DNA of 64,000 nt from JAWUWD01 sp034112085 (GTDB lineage: Bacteria > Bacteroidota > Bacteroidia > Cytophagales > Cyclobacteriaceae), in assembly GCA_034112085.1 (NCBI GenBank), contig JAWUWD010000038.1:45088-109087 (forward strand). Reading direction: 5' to 3'. The translations under genes were made by a program, and so were the position numbers. The notes under the pieces were generated by a model, which was not told the DNA's origin, searched no databases, and was given only the letters and a program-made list of their open reading frames with translations. Shown here in pieces: positions 16,017 through 26,067 of this stretch (positions are counted from its first letter, which is position 1; the number at the start of each line of letters is the position of its first letter).

Positions 16017-18623
16017 TCAATTCTTTAATTTGTTCTGAATCTCATTGAGTTTAAGTAATGCCTCTACAGGCGAGATGGTATTGATGTCTAACTTATGTAT
16101 CATCTCCTCCACTTCTTTGAACTTCGGATCAGCCTCGAACATACTCATCTGGAAGTTGTTCTTTGGTACTTCTTCGAGCTTTTTTCCGGTGTCATTTTTG
16201 TGTTTATCTTTTTCGAGAAAGTGCATGATTTCATTGGCACGAATTACAATTTTATTAGGCATACCTGCCATCTGAGCTACATGTATTCCGAAGCTGTGTT
16301 CGCTACCTCCTTCTTTTAGCTTTCGCATAAAGATCACCTTGTCTCCCACTTCTTTTACCGAGACATTGAAATTCTTAATGCGCGGAAAGTCTTCAGTTAA
16401 TTGATTGAGTTCGTGATAGTGGGTGGCGAAAAGTGTTTTTGCCCGGTGTTCATTATTGTTGTGTAAAAACTCCACTATTGACCAAGCGATGGACACCCCA
16501 TCGTAAGTGCTCGTTCCCCTGCCAATTTCATCCATCAATATCAAGCTTCGATTACTGAGATTGTTCAAAATACTAGCGGTCTCAGTCATTTCCACCATAA
16601 AGGTAGATTCACCTTTCGAAAGGTTGTCAGAAGCACCTACCCGAGTAAATATCTTATCGATTATTCCTATATCTGCACTTTCGGCAGGAACGAACGACCC
16701 CATCTGCGCCATCAATGTGATCAGCGCCACTTGACGTAACAATGCTGACTTACCAGCCATGTTCGGCCCGGTCACTATCATGATTTGCTGCTTGCTGTTG
16801 TCTAGATAGACACTGTTAGGAACATAAGTTTCTCCTAGCGGTAGTTGCTGCTCGATTACTGGGTGGCGCCCTTGCTTAATATCTAACACTTCCTCATCTG
16901 TCACATTAGGCTTGACATATTGGTGAGTAGTAGCCACGTGTGCAAATGATGATAGACAATCTACATTGGCCAGAATCCTTGCATTTTGCTGTATCTGTGT
17001 GACATAGTCATTGGCGAATAGCACCATCTGTTGGAATAGCTGCTGTTCGATATGAACAAGCTTATCTTCAGCACTCAATATCTTCTCTTCGTAGACTTTA
17101 AGTTCTTCGGTAATGTACCGCTCAGCATTGACCAAGGTCTGCTTACGGATCCACTCCTCTGGTACTTTATCTTTGTGCGCATTACTGACTTCGAGATAGT
17201 AGCCAAATACTCGGTTGTAGGCAATCTTCAATGAAGAGATCCCCGTACGTTCTACTTCTCTTTCTTTGATCTTAATCAGGTAATCTTTTCCAGAAAAGGC
17301 GAGTTTACGATACTCATCAAGGTCTTCATGAATACCATCTTTGATGATCCCTCCTTGGTGAACCAGCAATGGCGCGTCTTCGCTAAGTTCTTTTTCTATC
17401 TTCTCTAAAAGCAATTCGCATTTATTGATTTGATCTCCAAACTTCTGAAAAGAGGTGGACTTGCTTTTTGAAAGTGCTTCCTTGATAGGAAGAATATGGG
17501 TTAAAGCTCTTTTGAGCTGAACCATCTCTCTTGGGTTGATTCGACCCACGGCTACTTTAGAGATCAGTCTCTCTAGATCACCAATTTGCTTGAGGTCATC
17601 AGTAAGACTATCCCTCAGATCGCTATCCTTATGAAGTGCCTCTACCACATCAAGTCTTTCATTAATCTGACTCACTTCTTTGAGCGGCAGCACCATCCAC
17701 TTTTTCATCAAGCGCGATCCCATAGGAGTCACGGTATGATCAAGAATGTCAATCAATGGAACTCCTCCTTCTTGCTGAGGATATACAAGTTCCAAGTTTC
17801 TAATCGTAAAACGGTCTAGCCAAACATGCTGATCAGCTTCTATTCGAGAGATAGATGCAATATGCTTAATTTCTTTATGCTCGGTATCGTCTAAGTATTG
17901 TAGAATAGCTCCAGAAGCTATGATGGCCTCTTCTAGATGTTCTATCCCAAACCCTTTGAGCGAGTTAGTTCCAAAATGCTTAGTAAGCTTCTCATAAGCA
18001 AAATCATAAACGTAGATCCATTCATCCTGCTTAAAGGTACTAAAGTCATCTCTGATAAGCAATTCGATAGATTCTCGTTGTCCTCGGCTGAAGATTACTT
18101 CAGAAGGATTGAAGGACTGTAGTAGTTTACCAATATAGTTTTCACTCCCACTAGCAGTCATGAACTCACCAGTTGATAAGTCAAGGAATGACGCACCTAA
18201 CTTGTGTTTGCCAATGAATATGGAGGCTAGATAATTATTGTATCTTTTATCAAGGACATTGTCATTGAAAGAAAGTCCAGGGGTCACCAATTCTGTTACC
18301 CCTCGCTTTACAATTCCCTTGACAGATTTTGGATCTTCTAATTGATCACAGATAGCCACGCGCTGCCCAGACCGTACAAGTTTAGGGAGGTAAGTGTCTA
18401 GGGAGTGATGTGGGAACCCAGCTAGTTCTATGTATGAAGCTTGACCATTAGCACGCTTAGTCAGTACGATATCAAGTATCTTACTGGCAGTCACCGCATC
18501 TTCTCCAAACGTCTCATAAAAGTCCCCCACACGAAAGAGCAACAAAGCTCCTGGATGCGTTGCTTTGATCGCATTGTATTGCTTCATCAAAGGGGTTTCT
18601 TTCACTGATTTGGTTGCTGACAT
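16017..18623 (-). CDS. mutS: DNA mismatch repair protein MutS
   Basis: The 868-residue protein is full length. The N-terminal mismatch-recognition domain has GDFYETFGEDA, containing the Phe-x-Glu that stacks on the mispaired base. The ATPase domain has Walker A GPNMAGKS with K625 and Walker B LILMDEIGRGTSTYDG, followed by LFATHYHEL. MutS dimers scan for mismatches and recruit MutL. It ends 61 bases before the TetR start and is divergent from the SPOUT methyltransferase gene. Confidence 0.97.
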   Translation of the reverse strand: MSATKSVKETPLMKQYNAIKATHPGALLLFRVGDFYETFGEDAVTASKILDIVLTKRANGQASYIELAGFPHHSLDTYLPKLVRSGQRVAICDQLEDPKSVKGIVKRGVTELVTPGLSFNDNVLDKRYNNYLASIFIGKHKLGASFLDLSTGEFMTASGSENYIGKLLQSFNPSEVIFSRGQRESIELLIRDDFSTFKQDEWIYVYDFAYEKLTKHFGTNSLKGFGIEHLEEAIIASGAILQYLDDTEHKEIKHIASISRIEADQHVWLDRFTIRNLELVYPQQEGGVPLIDILDHTVTPMGSRLMKKWMVLPLKEVSQINERLDVVEALHKDSDLRDSLTDDLKQIGDLERLISKVAVGRINPREMVQLKRALTHILPIKEALSKSKSTSFQKFGDQINKCELLLEKIEKELSEDAPLLVHQGGIIKDGIHEDLDEYRKLAFSGKDYLIKIKEREVERTGISSLKIAYNRVFGYYLEVSNAHKDKVPEEWIRKQTLVNAERYITEELKVYEEKILSAEDKLVHIEQQLFQQMVLFANDYVTQIQQNARILANVDCLSSFAHVATTHQYVKPNVTDEEVLDIKQGRHPVIEQQLPLGETYVPNSVYLDNSKQQIMIVTGPNMAGKSALLRQVALITLMAQMGSFVPAESADIGIIDKIFTRVGASDNLSKGESTFMVEMTETASILNNLSNRSLILMDEIGRGTSTYDGVSIAWSIVEFLHNNNEHRAKTLFATHYHELNQLTEDFPRIKNFNVSVKEVGDKVIFMRKLKEGGSEHSFGIHVAQMAGMPNKIVIRANEIMHFLEKDKHKNDTGKKLEEVPKNNFQMSMFEADPKFKEVEEMIHKLDINTISPVEALLKLNEIQNKLKN

Positions 18624-18734
18624 GTCCTGTTATTTTGAAGGGTACAAATATGCCTTATTTATTACAACTTTGCCAAAATTGCACCCTAGGATAGACAATA
18701 ATTAAAAAAGACTTTAGCGCTATGTTAAAGATCC

Positions 18735-18765
18735 TTTGGCAAAGTTTAAAGATTTAACAAATTTG
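18735..18765 (+). promoter_or_regulatory. Promoter of the SPOUT methyltransferase gene
   Basis: TTTG (18735-18738), 19 bases, CAAATTTG (18758-18765) is one mismatch from the Bacteroidota consensus. The expected transcription start coincides with ATG 18771, so the mRNA may be nearly leaderless. Confidence 0.5.
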
Positions 18766-18770
18766 TATCA

Positions 18771-19298
18771 ATGAAGAAGCTCAAGAACGAAGAACTTAAA
18801 CGAATATCCGTTGAAACCTTTAAAACGACAGAGAAGATGCCAATCTGCATCATGTTGGATAATATCCGGAGCATGAACAATGTTGGTTCTGCTTTTCGCA
18901 CGAGTGATGCATTCTTGATAGAAAAAATATATCTAGGGGGAATCACCGCCACACCACCACATAGAGAAATCAATAAAACGGCTCTTGGCGCTACCGAATC
19001 TGTAGACTGGGAGCACATCGCTGATTTAAAATCAAAGGTAATTCAACTTCAGCAGGACGGATATAAAGTCTATGCAATTGAGCAAGTCGATAAAAGCGTA
19101 ATGCTTGACGATTTTAAGCCGTCAAAAGATGATAAGTATTGCCTAATTTTTGGTAATGAAGTTTTTGGAGTTACTGATGAGCTAGTCGATATTGTTGATG
19201 GATGTATAGAAATTCCTCAATATGGCACCAAGCACTCTCTAAACATTTCCGTAAGTATGGGTATTGTGATATGGGACGTTGTGAGTAAGTTAAAATAA
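18771..19298 (+). CDS. TrmH/SpoU family RNA 2'-O-methyltransferase
   Basis: The 175-residue protein shows the three SPOUT motifs in order: NIRSMNNVGSAFRTSDAF, IFGNEVFGV and IPQYGTKHSLNISVSMGI. These form the trefoil-knot SAM site and carry the catalytic Arg. Members 2'-O-methylate ribose in tRNA or rRNA. At this length there is little beyond the knot, so substrate specificity is not predictable. Divergent from mutS. Confidence 0.88.
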   Translation: MKKLKNEELKRISVETFKTTEKMPICIMLDNIRSMNNVGSAFRTSDAFLIEKIYLGGITATPPHREINKTALGATESVDWEHIADLKSKVIQLQQDGYKVYAIEQVDKSVMLDDFKPSKDDKYCLIFGNEVFGVTDELVDIVDGCIEIPQYGTKHSLNISVSMGIVIWDVVSKLK

Positions 19299-19344
19299 TG
19301 AAGTCTTATCAACTATAAAAGAGTCACTAAGGCTCCATTAACAT

Positions 19345-20205
19345 CTATTTCGTAATAGCATCCATCAACTTAAGCACGTGACTACCCAAGTTTTCTGCCA
19401 AGATTTTTCTATATTCTACTGATTTGGTAAAACCACCATTGGCTGCCATGAACTCATTGAATACTGCAGCCCAATCACTACTCTTTGGCATAATAAACCC
19501 AAAATCTTCTCCTTTTTGATCACCCACTTCATGTCTCTTAAGCGGGACACGTTTAGTAACTACATCCAGATATGTTGAGAAATCGATGTAAGTAAAATAA
19601 TTTGGGCTTTCAGAAACTTTCTTATTGGCTTCAGCAAATCCTGTTGTGGTTTCGATGAGTAGTCCAGGGAAATTTTTCTTGAGCGAATTAGCTCTTGTTT
19701 CATGAGTTGTCCCCTTCTGTACAACAATTGTTTTACCTGCAAATTCTTTGCTGAGATCGCTCATACTTGAGAGCGTAGGGACTTTGTTACTAGTAGCCAA
19801 TATTGCTACATTCGAAAAATATGGGGCTCCAAAATTATAGACCTTTTTTCTGGCCGTGGTAATGGTAACATCCCCTAACCCAAAAACTCCACCTTTACTC
19901 ACTTTGACTGTTTTTAAGAATAAATCAAAATCTTTATCATCGATCAAGTCTTTGTAGTCAATTGTTAGATTGACTCCATGCTTTGTTTTTACATATTCCA
20001 CAAAATCATACATAATGTCAAAACACAAGCCTTTACGCTGTCCGTTGTTTACTTCTGCAAATTTTGGTGCATGTGTATAAGTAACTGTGATTTTTCCGTT
20101 CTTACTAGCTTTAGCACTAGCCCATGTATCACCACTTAGTCCTTGTGAATATCCGTTAGTTAAGCCGGTAAACATCAATATCACTACTGTAAAAAACTTC
20201 TTCAT
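19345..20205 (-). CDS. Orphan periplasmic solute-binding protein (SBP_bac_3-like)
   Basis: The 286-residue protein has a signal peptide ending near GYSQ. The rest resembles family 3 amino-acid binding proteins: GLCFDIMYDFVEYV, DVTITTARKKVYNFGAPYF, a hinge GKTIVVQKGTTHE and a second lobe. The usual function is capture of an amino acid or small polar solute for an ABC importer, but no permease or ATPase gene is beside it. In Bacteroidota such proteins may also act in signalling or belong to unlinked transporters. Confidence 0.75.
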   Translation of the reverse strand: MKKFFTVVILMFTGLTNGYSQGLSGDTWASAKASKNGKITVTYTHAPKFAEVNNGQRKGLCFDIMYDFVEYVKTKHGVNLTIDYKDLIDDKDFDLFLKTVKVSKGGVFGLGDVTITTARKKVYNFGAPYFSNVAILATSNKVPTLSSMSDLSKEFAGKTIVVQKGTTHETRANSLKKNFPGLLIETTTGFAEANKKVSESPNYFTYIDFSTYLDVVTKRVPLKRHEVGDQKGEDFGFIMPKSSDWAAVFNEFMAANGGFTKSVEYRKILAENLGSHVLKLMDAITK

Positions 20206-20403
20206 CTCTGTTTATTAAAATTAAAATAATACAATATATTTTAAAATAACACAATTACTATGCCATTAGCAAGACTGGCAACATTTAGTGTCTTGTGTAA
20301 TCATTTGGTAACAAAACCTCATTCTGTTCGTTACGTTTCTGATGTCATGCAACCTTTACTCGGTTACTAGCATCTAAGAAGATATAACTCAAATAACAAA
20401 ACC

Positions 20404-22809
20404 ATGCTTACCAACTACCTCAAAATCGCTCTCCGAAATATTCGTAAACAAAAATTCTATTCTTTCATTAATATTCTTGGTCTCACCATCGGTATCGCAT
20501 CCAGTATATTTATTGGGTTATATATCTTGGATGAGCTTAGCTACGATCATTTTCACACAAAAGGTGAACAGATCTATCGCATGAATCTACATGGAAAAAT
20601 TGGCGGACAAGAAATTCACACGACCGCCACTTGTGGGCCTATGGCAGAATCTCTAGTTACAGAAATTCCAGAAGTATCAGAAGCTACTAGGTTATGGTCA
20701 AGGGGTGAGAGCGTATTTAGATATGAAGATAAAATCTTTTCTGAAGACAACGTCATGGCAGCTGACTCCAACTTTTTTGATGTTTTCTCTTTCGGTCTGA
20801 TAGCAGGAAATCCGAAAACTGCCCTCTTAGAACCCAATTCAATTGTACTAACCAAATCAGTTGCCGAAAAATATTTTGGCGAAAACAATGGCCTAGATAA
20901 AAGCCTCGAAATAGGTAATGATAAGACTGCCTATAAAGTGACTGGCATAATGAATGATGTTCCTGGAAACTCGCATATAGATTTTGGGGCTTTGTATTCT
21001 ATGAGCACTTTTGATTTCCCCAATAGTGGTCAGTGGCTTGGCAATGGTTTTGCGACATACTATGTTCTTGCGGAAGGTGCTAGTCCTACAGATGTTGATG
21101 AGAAGTTTATCCCAATCGTTGAGACCAATGTAAGCCCTGCACTTCAGGAATTCATGAATAAGTCATTCAAGGACTTTGAGGATGAAGGGGGAATATATAC
21201 CTATTTCAGCATACCATTATATGATATTCATTTGAAATCCGACTTACAGGATGAGCCAACTCCGCAAGGAGATATGTCTTACGTTATGATTATGGGAGCT
21301 ATTGGGATTTTCATATTACTAATTGCTAGTATCAACTTCATGAACTTATCAACAGCAAAGTCTGCTAGTAGAGCCAAAGAAGTTGGTCTTCGAAAAACAC
21401 TGGGTTCATTGAGATTTCATCTGATTCGACAATTCTTGGTAGAGTCATTGGTATATGTATTGATCGCTGCTTTGATGGCATTAGTACTGGTCTATTTATT
21501 GCTCCCAGCATTCAATATGCTATCTGGGAAAACAATAGTAGCTGCTAGTTTACTACATACATATATGTTATCTGGAATCACTGGCATGATATTGATTGTT
21601 GGTTTATTGGCGGGAAGTTATCCAGCATTCTATTTGACCTCATTCAAAATCACAGAAGTATTGAAAGGGAAAGTAAAGGCAGGAATGAAAAGTGGTGGCG
21701 TGAGAAGTTTCTTAGTGACTTTTCAGTTTTGGGTATCGATCGTCTTGATTATCTGTACTTCCATTGTATACAAACAACTGAAGTTTGTGCAAACAAAAAA
21801 CTTAGGAATCGCTAAGGAGCAAATAATGGTTGTCAAGAATACCAGAAGCCTTGCTGATGATAGGAATGCTTATAGAAATGCTATCATATCTCAAACAGGA
21901 ATAGTAAGTGCGAGCTATAGCAACAATGCTATACCAGGAGTAAACAACACCACCTTATTCCGCTCAGCTGCCAGTGACAATGACCACATTATGGCAACCT
22001 ATTTCGCTGATGAAAATCATCAGAAAACCCTTGGTTTTGAAATGGTTAAAGGTCGATACTTTTCAGAAGATTTCCCTTCAGATTCACTTGCCGTTGTCAT
22101 CAATGAATCTGCTGTAAGAGAGCTCGGGTGGACTGACCCTCTTAACGAGCGACTTGTCACTTTTAATGGAAATGAGCCAGTTACTATGCAAGTAATTGGA
22201 GTCGCGAAGGATTTTAATTTTGAATCTCTGAAATCAATCGTCAGACCACTGGTGCTTGTGTTGACAGATAGGGGAAATGTGATGACCGTAAGGTTCGAGG
22301 GAGGTGCTACGGAAAATGTAATCAAGACCGCAGAAGAAGAATGGAATAAAATAGCTGAATCAGAGCCATTTGAGTATAGCTTCTTGGATGATGACTTTGA
22401 CGCGCTTTTCAGAGCAGAGCAAAGGCTGGGAAGAGTGTTTACTACTTTTACTGTATTGGCCATATTTATAGCGTGCTTGGGACTCTTCGGTCTTGCGGCA
22501 TACAGCGCAGAGCAAAGAGGTAAAGAGATAGGTATCAGAAAAGTTATGGGAGCTTCAGTTTGGAGTATTTCTAAGTCACTTTCTTCAGAGTTCACAAAAC
22601 TGGTAGGGTTGGCCTTCTTGTTGGCTATTTATCCATCCTATTATTTGATGAATGTCTGGCTAGCGGATTTTGCCAATCGAATCGAAATCAGCCCAATGGT
22701 ATTTGCAGTAGCAGGGTTTGTAGCATTACTGATTGCGGTACTTACTGTCAGCTATCAGTCTCTCAAAGCAGCTTCAACTAATCCAGTGAATGTCCTGAGG
22801 TCTGAATGA
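20404..22809 (+). CDS. ABC transporter permease, FtsX/MacB type (801 residues)
   Basis: The duplicated FtsX architecture is clear. TM1 is near residues 20-45, followed by a MacB-type periplasmic domain (DELSYDHFHTKGEQIYRMNL), then a three-helix FtsX block around 290-425 (NFMNLSTAKSASRAKEVGLRKTLGS). A second periplasmic domain and a second FtsX block follow after about 680 (EQRGKEIGIRKVMGAS), ending SLKAASTNPVNVLRSE. Proteins of this type use a separate ATPase and drive lipoprotein or peptide export and envelope stress responses. No ATPase gene is adjacent. A related gene lies at 32204-34570. Confidence 0.9.
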   Translation: MLTNYLKIALRNIRKQKFYSFINILGLTIGIASSIFIGLYILDELSYDHFHTKGEQIYRMNLHGKIGGQEIHTTATCGPMAESLVTEIPEVSEATRLWSRGESVFRYEDKIFSEDNVMAADSNFFDVFSFGLIAGNPKTALLEPNSIVLTKSVAEKYFGENNGLDKSLEIGNDKTAYKVTGIMNDVPGNSHIDFGALYSMSTFDFPNSGQWLGNGFATYYVLAEGASPTDVDEKFIPIVETNVSPALQEFMNKSFKDFEDEGGIYTYFSIPLYDIHLKSDLQDEPTPQGDMSYVMIMGAIGIFILLIASINFMNLSTAKSASRAKEVGLRKTLGSLRFHLIRQFLVESLVYVLIAALMALVLVYLLLPAFNMLSGKTIVAASLLHTYMLSGITGMILIVGLLAGSYPAFYLTSFKITEVLKGKVKAGMKSGGVRSFLVTFQFWVSIVLIICTSIVYKQLKFVQTKNLGIAKEQIMVVKNTRSLADDRNAYRNAIISQTGIVSASYSNNAIPGVNNTTLFRSAASDNDHIMATYFADENHQKTLGFEMVKGRYFSEDFPSDSLAVVINESAVRELGWTDPLNERLVTFNGNEPVTMQVIGVAKDFNFESLKSIVRPLVLVLTDRGNVMTVRFEGGATENVIKTAEEEWNKIAESEPFEYSFLDDDFDALFRAEQRLGRVFTTFTVLAIFIACLGLFGLAAYSAEQRGKEIGIRKVMGASVWSISKSLSSEFTKLVGLAFLLAIYPSYYLMNVWLADFANRIEISPMVFAVAGFVALLIAVLTVSYQSLKAASTNPVNVLRSE

Positions 22810-22827
22810 TCTTGTTGTAAATCATCA

Positions 22828-22868
22828 GTCATCAAGAGCAATGTTTACAAAACATTGCTCTTGATGAC
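22828..22868 (+). terminator. Long perfect hairpin overlapping the end of the convergent ALDH gene
   Basis: 19-base arms (22828-22846 and 22850-22868) are perfectly inverted around a 3-base loop. Downstream on the plus strand is CATTAGTTTTTC, which suits termination of the permease gene. The minus strand of the right arm encodes the last codons of the aldehyde dehydrogenase, and its stop codon overlaps the loop. Confidence 0.75.
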
Positions 22869-24230
22869 CATTAGTTTTTCTCTTGTCATCTCATGCATCG
22901 AGTATTGAATGCCTCCCATTCCAATACCTGAAGAATCTCTCCCGCCAAATGGCATCCAGTCTACTCGAAAGGCTGTGTGATCATTGACCATCACTGCAGT
23001 GGCATTTAGTTTCTTAACACAATCCAGGGCCACATCTAGGTCTTTGGTGAATACTGAAGCTTGAAAGTGAACATCCAAGCTATTAGCTATCTCAATTGCT
23101 TTGTCTCTATTTGTATATGAATATACACAGACTACAGGGCCAAATATTTCTGAAGTTGATACACGAACGTCCAAAGGAGGATTGAGCAATACTGTTGGTT
23201 CGTAGCATGAGTCTGAGATTCGCTTGCCTCCGCAAAGTACTTCCGCTCCAGCTTGAATAGCTTCATTGACCCACTCTTCTACACGGTCTACTTCTCTCGG
23301 GAGTATCAATGGTCCTACTTCTGTGCTTTCATTCATTTGATCTCCTACGGTCAACTTACCTGCCATGTAAGCCAGTTTATTAGCGAGATCATTGCAAATG
23401 CTCTCATGAGCAAAAATTCTTTGCACGGAAACACAAACCTGACCAGCATGATAAAATCCGCCTTTCAATAGCGGTGGCAATATTTCCTTTAAATTAACAT
23501 CCTTTTCTACAATCACTGGAGCAGCTCCTCCATGTTCTAAAGCGCACCTTGTTCCAGCAGAGAGTTTGGAACGTAAATACCAACCTACTTTGGCCGAACC
23601 AATGAACGAGAAGTAATTTACTCTTGAATCAATGACCAGTTGTTCAGCGGCCTCATTTTCACAGATTATTGCCTGACACCATCCTGCCGGCAAACCAGCT
23701 TGTTCTAATATTTCTACAAAAGCCAAGCAAGATAATGGAGTCGTCAATGCTGGTTTGATGATGACTGGACATCCCGCTGCTATAGCTGTTACCGATTGAT
23801 GAATAATCAAATTCAGCGGATGATTGAACGCACTTATCGAAGACACCACACCGATCGGCTCTCGTGTCGTAAAGGCAATTCTACTTTCAGAGGCTTTTGT
23901 CAATCCCATGGGGATTTGTTCACCTTTTAACTGACTAATATGTTCTCCCGCTAGCTTTACTCCATTGATCGCCCGCAGCACTTCTACTTTTGAGTCTTGA
24001 TAGGGTTTACCCCCTTCTTGTGCAGCGACCTTAGTCAGCTCTTCAATACGAGTTTTCATGATATCTGCCGTTCGCTCAAGTATCGCTATGCGTTCATGTG
24101 CAGGTATCCATTTAGATTGATCTTCAAACAATCCGTATGCGGTTGCCAGAGCCTTTTCAACTTCTTCTTTTCCTACAAATGGAATTTCTTCAATGAGTGA
24201 TTGATCGTATGGGGAACGTACTTGTAACAT
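22845..24230 (-). CDS. NAD(P)-dependent aldehyde dehydrogenase
   Basis: The 461-residue protein carries the ALDH motifs. VSSISAFNHPLNLIIHQ is the cofactor-side loop with the oxyanion Asn, FIGSAKVGWYLRS is the coenzyme loop, and the general base Glu is in LEHGGAAPV (LELGG is more common). The nucleophile Cys is in HAGQVCVSVQR, and EIFGPVVCVY and MPFGGRDSSGIGMGG complete the set. It oxidises an aldehyde to an acid; the substrate is not evident. It is 80 bases downstream of the acetolactate synthase-like gene in the same direction and probably co-transcribed. The C-terminal codons lie in a terminator stem. Confidence 0.92.
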   Translation of the reverse strand: MLQVRSPYDQSLIEEIPFVGKEEVEKALATAYGLFEDQSKWIPAHERIAILERTADIMKTRIEELTKVAAQEGGKPYQDSKVEVLRAINGVKLAGEHISQLKGEQIPMGLTKASESRIAFTTREPIGVVSSISAFNHPLNLIIHQSVTAIAAGCPVIIKPALTTPLSCLAFVEILEQAGLPAGWCQAIICENEAAEQLVIDSRVNYFSFIGSAKVGWYLRSKLSAGTRCALEHGGAAPVIVEKDVNLKEILPPLLKGGFYHAGQVCVSVQRIFAHESICNDLANKLAYMAGKLTVGDQMNESTEVGPLILPREVDRVEEWVNEAIQAGAEVLCGGKRISDSCYEPTVLLNPPLDVRVSTSEIFGPVVCVYSYTNRDKAIEIANSLDVHFQASVFTKDLDVALDCVKKLNATAVMVNDHTAFRVDWMPFGGRDSSGIGMGGIQYSMHEMTREKLMVIKSNVL

Positions 24231-24310
24231 GTTTTTCTTAGTTTAAGAATGAGAGATGTTAAGACTGAAAGATTCTAAGACTCATAACATTACTTATGAG
24301 TATTGTTCCA

Positions 24311-25951
24311 TCACAGAATACACGACTTCTCTTTGAGTAATACATTGAGAATCGAATGGTTTAAGGAGTAATCCACTGCCAGATCTATCACATGTACACC
24401 CTTAGTATTCAATGTTTTACTTAGAATTTTTTCAAGATCTTCATCGCTAGTAGGTCGATGGCCAATCGCACCATAACTTTCAGCGTATTTCACAAAGTCG
24501 GGGTTTTTATAATCCAGCCCAAAGTTGTCAAATCCCATTCCTTCTTGCTTCCATTTGATCATTCCATAAGAACTATCATTGAGAATAATCACCGTCATAT
24601 CTAGACCCAATCTCACAGCTGTCTCTAACTCCTGAGAATTCATCATAAACCCACCATCTCCACATACCGAAATGACCTTTTTATCTGGATTGATGAGTTT
24701 TGCCAACATGGCGGATGGAAGACCTGCTCCCATGGTCGCCAAAGCATTATCAAGTAGTAATGTGTTCGGCTGATAGCATTTATAGTTTCTAGCAAACCAA
24801 ATTTTATAAACACCATTGTCCAACGTGACGATACCATCGTCAGGAAGTTCTTCTCTAACAATCTGCACCAATCGCTGTGGAAGAACTGGAAAACGTTTGT
24901 CTTCTGAATATTTACTTAAATGACTTTCTACTTCCTCTTGAATCCTTCCGAAATATGAAAAATCCCAATTGCTATGATCAATCGCCTGTTCAGCAAGTTT
25001 CGAGACTGAGGTGGCAATGTCTCCAATCACATTCATTTGTGGAAAGTAGACTTCATCGACTTGTGCTGGGAAAAAATTGACGTGAATCACCTTAGTTCCC
25101 CCTTCTTCCATAAAAAATGGAGGTTTCTCTATAACATCATGCCCAACATTAATAATCAAATCCGCACGATTGATGGCACAATGCAAAAAGTCATTGCTAG
25201 AGAGTGCAGCCGTTCCCAAATACTTGGGATGTCGCTCATCAACTACGCCTTTTCCCATTTGCGTATTGAAAAATGGAATTCCCGTCTGATCTATGAATTT
25301 CAATAATGCTTGACTAGTTCGCTTTCTATTGGCGCCAGCACCTATGAGTAAAAGAGGCATTTTTGCCTTTTCAATCATCGCTGCGGCATCCTTAATAGCA
25401 CTCTGATCGGCATCTGGCCTTCTATGACCCACTACTTTGAAAATCCTATCTTCACACTCTTCTGCGGCAATATCTTCTGGCAATTCAAGATGAACTGCTC
25501 CAGGTCTTTCCTCCATCGCCAACCTGAAGGATTCACGAATCATTGCAGGAATATTGTTTCCATTGACGATCTGTTGTGTGTACTTCGTAATGGATTGCAT
25601 GAGGTCCACGATATCAACTATCTGAAAACGGCCTTGTTTTGATTTTTTGATCGGCTTCTGCCCGGTGATCATCATCATGGGCATAGCGCCAAGTTGTGCG
25701 TAAGCGGCAGGAGTAGTGAAATTGGTGGCGCCAGGTCCAAGTGTCGCTAAACACACGCCAGGCTTGCCTGTAAGTCTACCGTAAGTGGCCGCCATAAATC
25801 CAGCACCTTGTTCGTGCCTGGTAAGTATTAACCTGATTGTGGAATCTTTCAAAGAATCAAGAAGATCTAAATTCTCCTCTCCGGGTATACCGAAAATATA
25901 CTCTACTCCTTCGTTTTCTAATGCTTTGACAAATAAGTCTGATGCTTTCAT
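24311..25951 (-). CDS. Acetolactate synthase-like thiamine diphosphate enzyme
   Basis: I choose Met at 25951 (MKASDLFVKALENEGV) rather than 25975. The 546 residues carry the three ThDP-enzyme domains: N-terminal FGIPGEENLDLLDSL with catalytic Glu in TRHEQGAGFMA, a central domain, and C-terminal GDGGFMMNSQELETAVRLGLDMTVIILNDSSYGMIKWKQ, which is the ThDP/Mg motif. The closest resemblance is to catabolic AlsS-type or large-subunit acetolactate synthases. No small regulatory subunit or other branched-chain genes are nearby, and an aldehyde dehydrogenase follows. A role in pyruvate/aldehyde metabolism is more likely than valine synthesis, but this is inference. Confidence 0.85.
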   Translation of the reverse strand: MKASDLFVKALENEGVEYIFGIPGEENLDLLDSLKDSTIRLILTRHEQGAGFMAATYGRLTGKPGVCLATLGPGATNFTTPAAYAQLGAMPMMMITGQKPIKKSKQGRFQIVDIVDLMQSITKYTQQIVNGNNIPAMIRESFRLAMEERPGAVHLELPEDIAAEECEDRIFKVVGHRRPDADQSAIKDAAAMIEKAKMPLLLIGAGANRKRTSQALLKFIDQTGIPFFNTQMGKGVVDERHPKYLGTAALSSNDFLHCAINRADLIINVGHDVIEKPPFFMEEGGTKVIHVNFFPAQVDEVYFPQMNVIGDIATSVSKLAEQAIDHSNWDFSYFGRIQEEVESHLSKYSEDKRFPVLPQRLVQIVREELPDDGIVTLDNGVYKIWFARNYKCYQPNTLLLDNALATMGAGLPSAMLAKLINPDKKVISVCGDGGFMMNSQELETAVRLGLDMTVIILNDSSYGMIKWKQEGMGFDNFGLDYKNPDFVKYAESYGAIGHRPTSDEDLEKILSKTLNTKGVHVIDLAVDYSLNHSILNVLLKEKSCIL

Positions 25952-26067
25952 GTGTCTCCTGTTGGTTTCTCCCAAAAAGATAGGTCTTTATTCTCAATAA
26001 AAATAGTCGATTACAAGACATCTGATGATGATGACTCGTTGAGCTCAAAGGTATTCACACCTCTATT

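Noticed and set aside
24280..24301. ACTCATAA/TTATGAGT inverted repeat between the ThDP enzyme and aldehyde dehydrogenase genes
   Set aside because: The stem is short and AT-rich with no T tract, so it was not called a terminator or operator.
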